Origin: Pseudomonas sp. L5B5
GTDB taxonomy: Bacteria; Pseudomonadota; Gammaproteobacteria; Pseudomonadales; Pseudomonadaceae
DNA length: 64,000 bases
Reading direction: 5' to 3'
Assembly (NCBI RefSeq): GCF_020520285.1
Contig: NZ_CP084742.1
Coordinates: 4,464,001 to 4,528,000, forward strand
Position numbers and translations under genes: made by a program. Below the pieces are notes generated by a model, which had not been told where the DNA came from, did not search any database, and saw only the letters and a list, made by a program, of their open reading frames with translations. How positions within the stretch are numbered: the stretch's first letter is position 1; the number at the start of each line of letters is the position of its first letter. Of this stretch, positions 20,004 to 28,929 are shown in pieces.

Positions 20004-20981
20004 TCAACGCACCTGCACCACGACCTTGCCCACGGCCTTGCGCTGGCCCAGGTCGTCGATGGCGCGGGCCGCTTCGGCCAGTGGGTAGACCTGGGACACC
20101 AGCGGCTTGAGCTTGCCCTCGGCGTGCCAGGCGAACAGTTGCTGGAAGTTTGCTGCATTGTCCTGTGGCTGGCGCTGGGCGAAGGAGCCCCAGAACACCC
20201 CCACTACCGCAGCGCCCTTGAGCAGGGCCAGGTTCACCGGCAGTTCGGGGATGCGTCCACTGGCAAAACCCACCACCAGCAGGCGGCCGTTCCAGGCGAT
20301 GGAGCGGATGGCCTGGTCGAACAGGTCGCCGCCCACCGGGTCGTAGATCACGTCGGCGCCATTGCCATCGGTCAGGCGCTTGATCTCGTCCTTGAGGTTG
20401 CTTTCGCTGTAGTTCACCAGTTCGTCGGCGCCGGCGGCCTTGGCTACCGCGAGTTTCTCGGCGCTGCTGGCGGCAGCGATCACCCGTGCGCCCATGGCCT
20501 TGCCGATTTCCACGGCGGCCAGCCCGACCCCGCCCGAGGCGCCGAGCACCAGCAGGGTTTCACCGGGCTTCAGGTTGCCGCGCTGCTTGAGGGCGTGCAT
20601 CGAGGTGCCGTAGGTCATGCTTAAGGCGGCGGCCGTGTTGAAGTCCATGGCGGCGGGAATCGGCAGTACGTTGTAGCCGGGCACGGCCACCTGTTCGGCG
20701 AAGCTGCCCCAGCCCGTCAGGGCCATGACCCGATCACCGGCCTTGAGGTGGCTGACCTTTTCGCCCACCGCGCTGACCACGCCGGCCGCTTCGCCGCCCG
20801 GGGAGAAGGGGAACGGCGGCTTGAACTGGTACTTGCCCTCGATGATCAGGGTGTCCGGGAAGTTGACACCCGCGGCATGTACCTCCAGCAGGATTTCGTT
20901 CTTCTTCGGCACAGGGCTTGCGACCTCTTCCAGCACCAGCGTTTCGGCGGGGCCGAAGGCTTTGCACAGCACGGCTTTCAT
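20004..20981 (-). CDS. NADPH:quinone oxidoreductase, MDR family
   Basis: The 325-residue protein is a medium-chain dehydrogenase/reductase of the zinc-independent quinone oxidoreductase type. The N-terminal GroES-like domain holds AAGVNFPDTLIIEGKYQ; the Rossmann domain has LVLGASGGVGLAAVEIGKAMGARV and a GNGADVIYDPVGG stretch. Catalytic zinc ligands of alcohol dehydrogenases are missing, as expected. It probably reduces quinones or enones with NADPH in the cytoplasm. It is monocistronic, convergent with chaC and divergent from the FliL-like gene. Confidence 0.87.
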   Translation of the reverse strand: MKAVLCKAFGPAETLVLEEVASPVPKKNEILLEVHAAGVNFPDTLIIEGKYQFKPPFPFSPGGEAAGVVSAVGEKVSHLKAGDRVMALTGWGSFAEQVAVPGYNVLPIPAAMDFNTAAALSMTYGTSMHALKQRGNLKPGETLLVLGASGGVGLAAVEIGKAMGARVIAAASSAEKLAVAKAAGADELVNYSESNLKDEIKRLTDGNGADVIYDPVGGDLFDQAIRSIAWNGRLLVVGFASGRIPELPVNLALLKGAAVVGVFWGSFAQRQPQDNAANFQQLFAWHAEGKLKPLVSQVYPLAEAARAIDDLGQRKAVGKVVVQVR

Positions 20982-21138
20982 CAGGGCTATTCCTTTGGGA
21001 GTGGTGGCCGATAAGTGTAGGAGTGTGAATCAGGCGGTCAACGAGCATGCCCGGTCCTGATAGTCAGCCATAAGCTTGTGCTTGGGCTCAGGCGGGCGGA
21101 CCTTTATGCTAGGCCGCAAACCGGATAAGGAGCGAATT

Positions 21139-21546
21139 GTGAAAGCGTGGATCATGTTGCTGCTGGCCCTCTCCCTGCCTGTGGCAGCGATGGCCGAAGA
21201 AGCCAAAGAAGGCGAAGCGCCGAAAGTCAGCTACATCAGCCTGAACCCACCCTTCGTGGGCAACTATGGCCTGGATGGCGGCCCCAAGCTCAAGGTCTAC
21301 AAGGCCGATGTGGCCTTGCGGGTGACTGGTGATGCGTCGGCCCAGGCGGTCAAGGCCAACGAGCCGCTGATCCGCAATCAGCTGGTGGCCCTGTTCGCCC
21401 AGCAGACTGCCGAGACCATGAACAATGTCGAAGCCAAGGAAAAGCTGCGCCAGGAAGCCCTCAAACAGGTACAGCAGGTGATGAACGACGAGACCGGCAA
21501 GCCGGTGGTCGAAGACTTGCTGTTCAACAACCTGATCATCCAGTAA
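21139..21546 (+). CDS. FliL-like basal-body-associated protein
   Basis: The 135-residue protein starts at a GTG (21139) with AAGGA 8 bases upstream. It has an N-terminal signal/anchor (residues 1-19, MKAWIMLLLALSLPVAAMA) and a periplasmic domain with YISLNPPFVGNY and the helical ANEPLIRNQLVALFAQQ. This pattern matches FliL-family proteins, but the gene is far from flagellar genes and lacks the long N-terminal region of true FliL. A role in flagellar stator function is therefore uncertain. Confidence 0.78.
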   Translation: MKAWIMLLLALSLPVAAMAEEAKEGEAPKVSYISLNPPFVGNYGLDGGPKLKVYKADVALRVTGDASAQAVKANEPLIRNQLVALFAQQTAETMNNVEAKEKLRQEALKQVQQVMNDETGKPVVEDLLFNNLIIQ

Positions 21547-21556
21547 TGCTGGATCC

Positions 21557-21650
21557 GTAGGGGCGAGGCTTGCCCGCGACAGCGATATCGCGATCCCAGC
21601 CAAATTCCAGCCTTACGGCTGATCGCGAGCAAGCTTCGCTCCTACAGGTT
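21557..21650. repeat. REPIN (paired REP sequences)
   Basis: Two facing repeats: GTAGGGGCGAGGCTTGCCCG at the left and, inverted, GATCGCGAGCAAGCTTCGCT with CCTAC at the right, about 45 bases apart. This is the REPIN form of Pseudomonas extragenic repeats. It separates the FliL-like gene from the ABC export operon and could also form a terminator. Confidence 0.75.
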
Positions 21651-21698
21651 TTGAGTGTGCCAGGCCCCGCTCCTGCATGTCGGCGTCCCGAGGCAACC

Positions 21699-22817
21699 TC
21701 AGGACGCCAGGCTCTTGCGAAAGCGCGCCAGGGCGATGGCAAAGAACACCAGGCCGATCGTCGCCAGGGCCAGCAGATCAGGCCAGACCACGCTCACCCC
21801 CGCATCCCGGAACAGGATCGCCGCGCTGAGGCTGACGAAGTGTGTCGAGGGCGAGCCCTGCATCACCCATTGCAGCCACTGCGGCATGCTGTCCAGCGGT
21901 GTGCTGCCGCCGGACAACAGCAGCATCGGGATGATCACCGGAATCGCCAGCAGGCCGAACTGCGGGGTCGAGCGGGCCAGGGTGGCGAGGAAGATGCCCA
22001 GGGCAGTGCTGGCGAACAGATACAGCGCGGTGACCATCAGGAACAGCCCCAGCGAACCCGCCAGTGGTACCCCCAGCAAGCCCTTGACGATCACCTCCAG
22101 CGACACCCAGGTGCAGAGCACCACTACCAGCATGTTGCTCCAGATCTTTGCCAGCATGATTTCCAGGGCCGTGAGTGGCAGCACCAGCAGATGGTCAAGG
22201 GTGCCGTGCTCGCGCTCGCGCAGCAGCGCGGTGCCGGTGAGGACGATGGCCAGGATGGTGATGTTGTTGACGATCTGGATCACCGCGAGGAACCACCCGC
22301 CTTGCAGGTTGGTGTTGAACAATGCGCGAGGGGTCAGCAGGGCCGGGGACCTGGCTGCCGCGTCCCCCTGTCCGGCGTAGTTGAGCAGCTCGCGCTGGAA
22401 GATCCGGCCAATGTAGCCGGCCCCCATGAACGCCTGGCTCATGGCGGTGGCATCGACGTTGACCTGTACCGCTGGCTGGCGCCCGGCCAGCAGGTCGCTC
22501 TGGAAGTTGGCCGGGACGTTGATCACGAAGGTGTACTGGCCGTTGTCCATGACCGCGTCGAGTCGGTCGTAGGGTAGCGCCACTGGCGCCTGGAACTCAG
22601 GAGGCTGCAGGGATTCGGACAGCAGCCGCGACAGGGCACTGTGGTCCTCGTCCACCAGGGCCACGCTGGCGTTGTGCACGCCGATCACCGAACCGGCGGC
22701 GGGCAAGTAGATGGCCACGGTGAAGGCGTACATCAGGAACAACAGCAGCACGCTGTCATGGCGCAGGCTGGTGAGTTCCTTGAGACCCAGGCGCAGGATG
22801 TGGGCAAACCGGTTCAT
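21699..22817 (-). CDS. ABC-2 type export permease, YhhJ-like
   Basis: The 372-residue protein has an N-terminal membrane helix (about residues 22-42), a large extracytoplasmic domain, then five helices from about residue 180, with LLREREHGTLDHLLVLPLTALEIMLAK, the typical ABC-2 permease motif. It closes an operon with an HlyD-like protein and RbbA-like fused ATPase. The start overlaps the RbbA stop (ATGA). The complex resembles the YhiI-RbbA-YhhJ set of E. coli, which is export-related with an unknown cargo. Confidence 0.86.
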   Translation of the reverse strand: MNRFAHILRLGLKELTSLRHDSVLLLFLMYAFTVAIYLPAAGSVIGVHNASVALVDEDHSALSRLLSESLQPPEFQAPVALPYDRLDAVMDNGQYTFVINVPANFQSDLLAGRQPAVQVNVDATAMSQAFMGAGYIGRIFQRELLNYAGQGDAAARSPALLTPRALFNTNLQGGWFLAVIQIVNNITILAIVLTGTALLREREHGTLDHLLVLPLTALEIMLAKIWSNMLVVVLCTWVSLEVIVKGLLGVPLAGSLGLFLMVTALYLFASTALGIFLATLARSTPQFGLLAIPVIIPMLLLSGGSTPLDSMPQWLQWVMQGSPSTHFVSLSAAILFRDAGVSVVWPDLLALATIGLVFFAIALARFRKSLAS

Positions 22818-25537
22818 CAGACCTCCTGCTTTTTCAACATGACCAGGCTCAGCCCGGTGAAGCCCAGGAAGAACCCCACCAGGGCCAGGCACTGTGGCCA
22901 GAGCTCACGCACGTCCAGGGCCTTGGTGAAGGTACCGACCGCGATGTCGAGGAAATAGCCGGCGGGGAACAACTGGCCCATGACCGCCGCCGAACCGTCC
23001 AGGGACGAGCGCGGCACGATCAGCCCGGAGAACTGGATGGTCGGCAGGCTGGTGATGATCATGGTGCCCAGGATCGCCGCGATCTGGGTGCGGGTGAAGG
23101 CCGAGATCAGCAGCCCCATGCTGGTGGTGGCCAGCACGTACAGCACGCCGCCCAGCAGCAGGGTCAGGCCGCTGCCCTTGAAGGGCACGCCGAACAGCCA
23201 GCGGTTCATGGCCACCAGCAATCCCAGATTGATCAGGCTGACCGCCAGGTACGGCGCCTGCTTGCCCAGGAGGAACTCAAGACGGGTCAGGGGTGTGGCA
23301 TAGAAGTTGGTGATCGAGCCCAGTTCCTTCTCGCGGACGATGCCCAGGGCGGTGAGCATGGCCGGGATGAACGCCAGGATCAGCGCCATGACGCCGGGCC
23401 CGATGGCGTTCACGCTGACCACGTCCTGGTTGTAGCGGAAACGGGTTTCCAGCTTGGCCGCAGGGGGTGAATGGCGAGGCAAGCTGCTGTATTCCGCCAG
23501 CAGTTCCAGGTTGGCCTGGTGCACCGCTTCCACGTAGTTGCGGCTGGTTTCCGCGCGAAACGGCATGCCGCCGTCGAGCCAGGCAGCGACGGTGGGCTGG
23601 CGGCCAGCGTACAGGTCGCGGCCGAAACCTGGCGGAATTTCCAGGGCCAGCTTGATCTCCGAGCGTTGCAGGCGTCGATGCAGGTCGGCGGAGTTGCCGA
23701 TTGCCGGTTTTTCCTCGAAGTAGCGCGAACTGCGAAAGGCCTCCAGGTAGGCGCGGCTCTGTGGCGTCTGGTCCTGGTCGTAGACGGCGAAGGCGAGCTT
23801 CTCCACGTCCAGGGAAATGCCGTAGCCGAAGATCACCATCATGAAGACCGCACCGAGCAGGGCAAACCCCAGGCGCACGCGGTCGCGCAACAGCTCCTTG
23901 CCTTCACGGGTCGCCACGGCCAGCAACCGCGCCAGGCTCAGGCCCTTGCGCACGGGGGCGATGGTCGCGGGTGTGGCGGCCGGTTCCGACGCCGGGGCGG
24001 GGCTGTCCGGCGCTCCCTGGGCCTCCTCCAGGCAGCGGACGAACGCCGCCTCCAGGGTGTCGCCGGCGAACTGCTGCTGCAACGCGGCCGGGGTATCGCA
24101 GGCCAGCACCTTGCCCGCGTGCATCAGGGAGATGCGGTCGCAACGCTGGGCCTCGTTCATGAAGTGGGTGGACAGGAAGATGGTCACGCCCTGTTCCCGG
24201 GACAGCTCGATCAGCAGGCGCCAGAAATCGTCGCGGGCTGCCGGGTCGACTCCGGACGTGGGCTCGTCGAGGATCAGCACTTCCGGGCGGTGCAGCACCG
24301 CCACCGCCAGCGACAGGCGCTGGCGCAAACCCAGGGGCAGGGCGCCGGACTGCTGCTCGGCGATCTCGCCCAGGTCGAAGCGCTGGATCAGTTCCTCGAT
24401 GCGCGGGCCGCTCTGGTCCTTGGGCAGATCGAAGAGGCGGGCATGCAGCTCCAGGTTCTGGCGCACGCTGAGTTCGCCGTACAGCGAGAAGCTCTGGGAC
24501 ATGAAGCCGACCCGCTTGCGGGTGGCCAGGTCCTTGGCATTGACCGGGTTGCCCAGCAGCTTGGCACTGCCCTCGGTGGCCGGCATCAGGCCGGTGAGGA
24601 CCTTCATGGTGGTGGTCTTGCCGCAGCCGTTGGAACCCAGGAAACCGAAGATCTCCCCGCGGCCGATGGCGAAGCTGACCTTGTTCACGGCGGTGAAGTC
24701 GCCGAAACGCAGGGTCAGCTCATGGGCTTCGATGGCGATGTCCTGGTTGTCGCCAGAACGGGGCGGGATCACCAGGGGCTGAGTGTCCTGGCCGCCGTCG
24801 CCCTGGAAATGGGTAAAGGCATCGTCCAGCTTGCCGCTGACGGTAACCCTGGCCAGTTCCTGGCTCAGGCCCTGGGCGATCAACCGGCCGCGATCGAGCA
24901 TCAGGCAATGCTCGAACTGCTCGGCTTCCTCCATGTAGGCCGTGGCCACCAGCAGCGTCAGTTGTGGGCGCTGCCGGCGCACGTCTTCCACCAGTTCCCA
25001 GAAGCGCCGGCGCGAGAGCGGGTCGACGCCGGTGGTGGGTTCATCGAGGATCAGCAGGTCCGGCTCGTGGATCAGCGCGCAGCACAGGCCGAGCTTCTGT
25101 TTCATGCCTCCCGACAGCTTGCCGGCCGGCCGCTCGGCAAAACGCAACAGATCGGTGGCCAGCAGCAGGCTGTGCATGCGCTGCTCGCATTCCTTGGCCG
25201 ACAGCCCGAACAAGGTGGCGAAGAAGCGGATGTTCTCGCTGATGGACAACTCGGGGTACAGGTTGCCGCCCAGGCCCTGGGGCATGAAGGCAATGCGCGG
25301 GTAGAGGCTGCTGCGGTGACGGCGCTGGGAGATGGCGCCACCGAGCACCTGGAGTTCGCCCTGCTGGAGTTTCTTGACCCCGGCGATCAGCCCCAGGAGG
25401 CTCGACTTGCCGGCCCCGTCGGGGCCGATCAGGCCACAGCGGGTGCCGGCCGGCAGGCTGAAGGTGATATCGACCAGCGCTTGCTGGGAGCCGTAGCGGT
25501 GGCCGATGCCGGTCGCTTGCAGCGCCAGGCCGCTCAT
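22817..25537 (-). CDS. rbbA: RbbA-like fused ABC ATPase/permease
   Basis: The 906-residue protein carries two ATPase domains and an ABC-2 membrane domain in one chain. The first cassette has GPDGAGKSSLLGLIAGV, the signature LSGGMKQKLGLC and LLILDEPTTGVDP. The second has GSNGCGKTTTMKVLTG and VLILDEPTSGVDP. Membrane helices begin near residue 550, with a periplasmic loop and a C-terminal cluster. RbbA of E. coli was described as a ribosome-associated ATPase, but the fused permease and the HlyD partner upstream fit an exporter. The stop and start overlaps show translational coupling to both neighbours. Confidence 0.9.
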   Translation of the reverse strand: MSGLALQATGIGHRYGSQQALVDITFSLPAGTRCGLIGPDGAGKSSLLGLIAGVKKLQQGELQVLGGAISQRRHRSSLYPRIAFMPQGLGGNLYPELSISENIRFFATLFGLSAKECEQRMHSLLLATDLLRFAERPAGKLSGGMKQKLGLCCALIHEPDLLILDEPTTGVDPLSRRRFWELVEDVRRQRPQLTLLVATAYMEEAEQFEHCLMLDRGRLIAQGLSQELARVTVSGKLDDAFTHFQGDGGQDTQPLVIPPRSGDNQDIAIEAHELTLRFGDFTAVNKVSFAIGRGEIFGFLGSNGCGKTTTMKVLTGLMPATEGSAKLLGNPVNAKDLATRKRVGFMSQSFSLYGELSVRQNLELHARLFDLPKDQSGPRIEELIQRFDLGEIAEQQSGALPLGLRQRLSLAVAVLHRPEVLILDEPTSGVDPAARDDFWRLLIELSREQGVTIFLSTHFMNEAQRCDRISLMHAGKVLACDTPAALQQQFAGDTLEAAFVRCLEEAQGAPDSPAPASEPAATPATIAPVRKGLSLARLLAVATREGKELLRDRVRLGFALLGAVFMMVIFGYGISLDVEKLAFAVYDQDQTPQSRAYLEAFRSSRYFEEKPAIGNSADLHRRLQRSEIKLALEIPPGFGRDLYAGRQPTVAAWLDGGMPFRAETSRNYVEAVHQANLELLAEYSSLPRHSPPAAKLETRFRYNQDVVSVNAIGPGVMALILAFIPAMLTALGIVREKELGSITNFYATPLTRLEFLLGKQAPYLAVSLINLGLLVAMNRWLFGVPFKGSGLTLLLGGVLYVLATTSMGLLISAFTRTQIAAILGTMIITSLPTIQFSGLIVPRSSLDGSAAVMGQLFPAGYFLDIAVGTFTKALDVRELWPQCLALVGFFLGFTGLSLVMLKKQEV

Positions 25538-26499
25538 TTCAGGTTAGCCGGCCAGTCCACGGGGGCAGTGCGCACATAACCGGCGCCGGGCATGCCCGGC
25601 TTGGCTTGGGGCACGGCGGCAGGTTGGGTCAGGCGCACCTTGACCCGGAACACCAGTTTCTGGCGTTCGTCTCGGGTCTCCACTTCCTTGGGGGTGAACT
25701 GGGACTTGGCCGCGACGAAGCTGATCTTCGCCGGCAATGGCTGGTTGGGCAGGCCGTCGAGCAGGAGCCGCGCTTCGTCGCCGACGGTCAGGCGACCGGT
25801 GACGGAGGCTGGCAGGTAGAGGTTCATGTACTGGTCGTTGAGATCGATCAGCAGCAGTACCCGGCCACCGGCGCCCAGCACTTCGCCAGGTTCGGCCAGG
25901 CGCAGTTGGATGATGCCGTCGATGGGGGCCCGCAGGCTGCTGTCGTCGATTTCGCTGGTGAGCTGGGCCACCTGGGCCTGGGCAGCACCGATCGCGGCCT
26001 TGACCGCGGCGACCTGGGCCTGGGCCGCCAGTACCGCTGCGTTGCCAGTGCTCAAGCGGGCTTGCTGCTGGTCGATGATCTGCTGGCTGGCGAAGCCGCG
26101 GCGGAACAGTTCCTGGGAGCGCTTGAGCTCCTGGTTGGCCAGCAGCAGTTCGCTTTGCCGCAGTTGCACATTGGCCTCGGCGGCGGAGAGGTTTTCCCGG
26201 GCCCGCACCACTTCGGCCTCGGCCTGGCTGCGCTGGGCCTCCAGGGTCCGGGTATCCATGCGCGCCAGCAACTGGCCCTGGATCACCTTGTCGCCTTCGT
26301 GCACCCGTACCTCGGCCAGGCGCCCGGGAATCTTGCTGGCAATCTGCACCTCGGTGGCTTCGAGGCGGCCGTTGCCCATGCTCAAGCCTTCGGGCAGGCG
26401 GTCCTGGAGAGACTTCCAGTAGCCGAAACCACCGGCGGCGAGCAACAGAATCAAGAGGGATACAGCGAAAAGGCGAGAGGAACGGCGATTCGTCGACAT
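25534..26499 (-). CDS. HlyD-family membrane fusion protein, YhiI-like
   Basis: The 321-residue protein has one N-terminal membrane helix (residues 10-27), a lipoyl-like half (GRLAEVRVHEGDKVIQGQLL), a long coiled-coil hairpin of about residues 85-190, and the second lipoyl half with beta barrel (DDSSLRAPIDGIIQLRLAEPGEVL). It is the periplasmic adaptor of the three-gene export operon and its stop overlaps the rbbA start by 4 bases. It is first in the operon, with a dyad in its promoter region. Confidence 0.9.
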   Translation of the reverse strand: MSTNRRSSRLFAVSLLILLLAAGGFGYWKSLQDRLPEGLSMGNGRLEATEVQIASKIPGRLAEVRVHEGDKVIQGQLLARMDTRTLEAQRSQAEAEVVRARENLSAAEANVQLRQSELLLANQELKRSQELFRRGFASQQIIDQQQARLSTGNAAVLAAQAQVAAVKAAIGAAQAQVAQLTSEIDDSSLRAPIDGIIQLRLAEPGEVLGAGGRVLLLIDLNDQYMNLYLPASVTGRLTVGDEARLLLDGLPNQPLPAKISFVAAKSQFTPKEVETRDERQKLVFRVKVRLTQPAAVPQAKPGMPGAGYVRTAPVDWPANLK

Positions 26500-26531
26500 G
26501 TGTTCTGCGTCCTGCGGCTATAGCGTCCTAG

Positions 26532-26572
26532 TTTGACGAGCCCGGGGCCCGGGCGGCTTGATGCTCGTCAAA
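26532..26572. promoter_or_regulatory. inverted repeat ahead of the HlyD-RbbA operon
   Basis: Perfect 10-bp arms TTTGACGAGC and GCTCGTCAAA, 21 bases apart, 33-73 bases upstream of the HlyD-like start on the minus strand. It could be an operator or a terminator of unknown partner. No regulator gene is adjacent. Confidence 0.45.
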
Positions 26573-26675
26573 TGTAAAGGGCGCTAGCCTAACCCTAATG
26601 CTGGCAGGCTGCATGAGGGGGGCGACAGAAAACCGGCAACGGTGCCATGGCTTGCATGGCCATGGTCCGCAGCAG

Positions 26676-27125
26676 TCAATGCAGGGCGAGTACCGCGGCC
26701 CACTGCTCGGCGGTCACAGGCATCACCGACAGGCGACTGCCTTTTTGCACCAGGGGCATTTCAGCGAGGGCGGCCTGCTGCTTGAGATAGTCCAGGCGCA
26801 GGACCTTGCCGAAGGTCTGCACATGGGCCACGTCGATGGCGCTCCAGGCGTTCTTCTCGGCGCTGGCCTTGGGGTCGAAGTAGACACTGTCCGGCTCCAG
26901 CGCCGTGGGGTCGGGGTAGGCAGTCTTGATGATCCGGCCGATCCCGGCGATGCCCGGCTCGGGGCAACTGGAATGGTAGAAAAAGAACTCGTCGCCCTCG
27001 GCCATGGCCCGCAGGAAGTTGCGTGCCTGGTAGTTGCGCACGCCGTCCCAGCGAGCCTGCCCCAGTGCCTGCAAACCCTCGATGGAGAGCTCGTCCGGTT
27101 CGGATTTCATCAGCCAATAGGCCAT
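26676..27125 (-). CDS. EVE-domain protein
   Basis: The 149-residue protein is a single EVE domain (thymocyte nuclear protein 1 type): MAYWLMKSEPDE at the start, WDGVRNYQARNFLR, and FFYHSSCPEPGIAGIGRI. EVE domains belong to the PUA-like fold and bind modified DNA or RNA bases. The ATG at 27125 gives the canonical N-terminus; 6 upstream codons are unlikely. It lies alone. The ligand is not known. Confidence 0.88.
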   Translation of the reverse strand: MAYWLMKSEPDELSIEGLQALGQARWDGVRNYQARNFLRAMAEGDEFFFYHSSCPEPGIAGIGRIIKTAYPDPTALEPDSVYFDPKASAEKNAWSAIDVAHVQTFGKVLRLDYLKQQAALAEMPLVQKGSRLSVMPVTAEQWAAVLALH

Positions 27126-27178
27126 GTTCTTGCCCTCCGACAAGGTGAGTGAGCGGGTGATCTGGCAATTTTATGACA

Positions 27179-27193
27179 AACCGACGGTCGGTT
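27179..27193. promoter_or_regulatory. short palindrome between the EVE gene and a small membrane protein gene
   Basis: AACCGAC-G-GTCGGTT is a perfect 15-base palindrome. A related direct repeat follows: GTCGGTTGACG at 27187 and GTCGGTTCACG about 25 bases on. The spacing looks like a regulator-binding region, but I know no matching factor. Confidence 0.35.
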
Positions 27194-27322
27194 GACGCCA
27201 GCATTTGCGTGTCGGTTCACGTTACCGCAAAATGCCGGGATTTTAAGCTTGACGCTATTGCACGGCTTGTTATGGAGACCGTCGCAGCCAGCGTGTGTGA
27301 TTTGCCCGAGGAGGGGCAATCG

Positions 27323-27472
27323 ATGAAACGCCAACCGGATTTGCTATGGATTTTGGTTATTTTGTTCGGTTTGGGCGTTGTGACCACCGGTTATGCGCAG
27401 AGCTTGTGGGCCAGCAAGGCCGATGCTCCCGTCGAGATCGCACAACAGCAGCCGCAACCCTTCAAGCGCTGA
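27323..27472 (+). CDS. small single-pass membrane protein, unknown function
   Basis: A 49-residue product starting MKRQPDLLWILVILFGLGVV: one hydrophobic helix from about residue 7 to 26, then a polar Gln/Pro-rich tail. GAGGAGGGG lies at the right spacing upstream. A longer in-frame start at 27173 is possible, but the upstream part has no coding look. I do not recognise the family; homologous small proteins occur in this conserved Pseudomonas neighbourhood. It is convergent with fau. Confidence 0.65.
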   Translation: MKRQPDLLWILVILFGLGVVTTGYAQSLWASKADAPVEIAQQQPQPFKR

Positions 27473-27505
27473 CCTGCGCCGGACGCCGCTAATCCATCGC
27501 GGTGT

Positions 27506-28111
27506 CTATCGGGCGCCATACCATCCCCGATCGGTCACCGTGCCGTGCAACGGCACGTCCCAGCTGGCTTGATCCAGCTTTCCTACCTTCTGACACTCGT
27601 GGGCCAACCCCAACAGCTTCGGCTTGCGCCAGCTCTGGCGGCGCGCAAGATAGGCCAGGCTGCGGTCATAGAAACCGCCACCCATCCCCAGCCGTCCTCC
27701 TTCTTCGTCGAACCCCACCAAAGGAAGCAGCACCAGGTCCAGGGTCCAGACCTTGCGCTGGCGGGCGGCGTCGATCCTGGGTTCGAGGATACGAAAGCGA
27801 TTGGGCTGCAGCTTTTCGCCCGGGCGGATGCGTTGGAAAACCATCTTGGTCCGTGGCCAGGCGCTGAGGACCGGCAGGTAGGTAGCCTTGCCCCGGCGCT
27901 GGGCGGCGCGCAGCAGCAGGCGAGGGTCGATTTCGCCGTCGGTGGGCAGGTACAGCGACAGGTGTCGTGCACGGCGGAAGACCGGATCCTGTGCCAGCTG
28001 TCGATACAGGCCAAGGGCAGCCTGACGCTGCTGAGCGGGTGTCAGGGAACGCCGGGCTTTACGCAGCATGCGTCGAAGTTGCGGGCGGGAAGGCGGCGCA
28101 GGTTCGGTCAT
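27506..28111 (-). CDS. fau: 5-formyltetrahydrofolate cyclo-ligase
   Basis: The 201-residue enzyme converts 5-formyl-THF to 5,10-methenyl-THF using ATP. Signature parts are the N-terminal RRMLRKARRSLTPAQQ, SLYLPTDGEIDP and the catalytic/ATP loop GFDEEGGRLGMGGGFYDR. The ATG at 28111 is chosen over one 20 codons upstream. It sits downstream of the 6S RNA gene on the same strand, the usual ssrS-fau (ygfA) arrangement. Confidence 0.94.
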   Translation of the reverse strand: MTEPAPPSRPQLRRMLRKARRSLTPAQQRQAALGLYRQLAQDPVFRRARHLSLYLPTDGEIDPRLLLRAAQRRGKATYLPVLSAWPRTKMVFQRIRPGEKLQPNRFRILEPRIDAARQRKVWTLDLVLLPLVGFDEEGGRLGMGGGFYDRSLAYLARRQSWRKPKLLGLAHECQKVGKLDQASWDVPLHGTVTDRGWYGAR

Positions 28112-28199
28112 GGAGGAGCTTTGGAAGTCGGGATGGCAGGACAGCCTACCCGGAAAAACCAATGCCAGCATGGATAACTGGCATTGATCGATGATTCAG

Positions 28200-28385
28200 G
28201 CTCCCCAGGCGAACCGCTGTCGACTTAGCCCTTGAACCCGAAAGTTCAAGGCGGAAGATGCAGCAGGCTTTAAGGCTTTCCGTCTAGCGGACATGCACAC
28301 CAGCCCAACGTGCAACTTCCAGGGTAGTGCGAATCGGCTCAGGGACATCGCCAACTGGCAAGCACCCCAGGGAGTGGCGGGAGTA
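28200..28385 (-). ncRNA. ssrS: 6S RNA
   Basis: On the minus strand the conserved 6S blocks appear in order: GTCCCTGAGCCGAT in the 5' half, GTGCATGTCCG and GAAAGCCTTAAA around the centre, and CCTTGAAC...GGTTCAAGGGCT in the 3' half. They also match E. coli 6S RNA. The ends of the molecule are estimates. 6S RNA mimics an open promoter and sequesters sigma-70 polymerase in stationary phase. The position between zapA and fau is the standard one for the gene. Confidence 0.92.
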
Positions 28386-28399
28386 TACCGCAAGCTCGT

Positions 28400-28723
28400 T
28401 CAGGAATCAGCCTTGCTTGCGTCCGAATCGGTGGCCAGGACTAGATCGACTCGCTCCAGCAGGTCGCGCACCTGTTCGCGAGTGGTTGCGCTGGCCTGCA
28501 CATCCGGGCGTTCCTGGCGATGCAGCAGGTCGTGGGTGATATTCAGGGCGGCCATGACAGCGATGCGGTCGGCGCCGATGACTTTGCCGCTGCTGCGAAT
28601 CTCGCGCATCTTGCCGTCCAGGTAACGGGCAGCGCTCACCAGATTGCTGCGTTCTTCCTGGGGGCAGATGATCGAGTATTCCTTGTCCAGGATCTGCACG
28701 GTAACGCTATTGCTTGAACTCAT
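28400..28723 (-). CDS. zapA: cell division protein ZapA
   Basis: The 107-residue protein starts MSSSNSVTVQILDKEYSIICPQEE, the usual ZapA N-terminal globular domain, followed by the helix LVSAARYLDGKMREIRSSGKVIGADRIAVMAALNI and a coiled-coil tail. ZapA bundles FtsZ filaments at mid-cell. Its start overlaps the stop of the zapB-like gene upstream (ATGA), and 6S RNA follows immediately. Confidence 0.93.
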   Translation of the reverse strand: MSSSNSVTVQILDKEYSIICPQEERSNLVSAARYLDGKMREIRSSGKVIGADRIAVMAALNITHDLLHRQERPDVQASATTREQVRDLLERVDLVLATDSDASKADS

Positions 28724-28929
28724 GAGTCTTGCTCCAGGGCCTTGAGGCGCGAAATCATCGATTCGACCTTACGCCGGGCGATTTCGTTTTTTTCAATGAG
28801 GTGCGCGCGTTCCTCGCGCCAGGTCTTTTCCTGAGCTAATAAGAGTGCGTTTTGACTTTTTAGTTGCTCGACCCGGGTAATAAGCAGTTCGAGTCTGGCC
28901 ATCAGTGCGTGCAGGTCGGTGTCTTCCAT
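28720..28929 (-). CDS. TIGR02449 family coiled-coil protein (ZapB-like)
   Basis: A 69-residue product that is almost wholly one coiled coil with heptad-spaced Leu/Ile (LMARLELLITRVEQLKSQNALLL...). It corresponds to the small TIGR02449 family encoded next to zapA in pseudomonads. The ATG at 28929 is supported by family length; longer in-frame starts extend into non-coding sequence. By position and structure it may assist division as ZapB does in E. coli. That role is inference. Confidence 0.82.
   Translation of the reverse strand: MEDTDLHALMARLELLITRVEQLKSQNALLLAQEKTWREERAHLIEKNEIARRKVESMISRLKALEQDS

Noticed and set aside
23471..25579. 702-codon plus-strand open frame opposite rbbA
   Set aside because: Antisense shadow; the minus strand carries two complete ABC cassettes.
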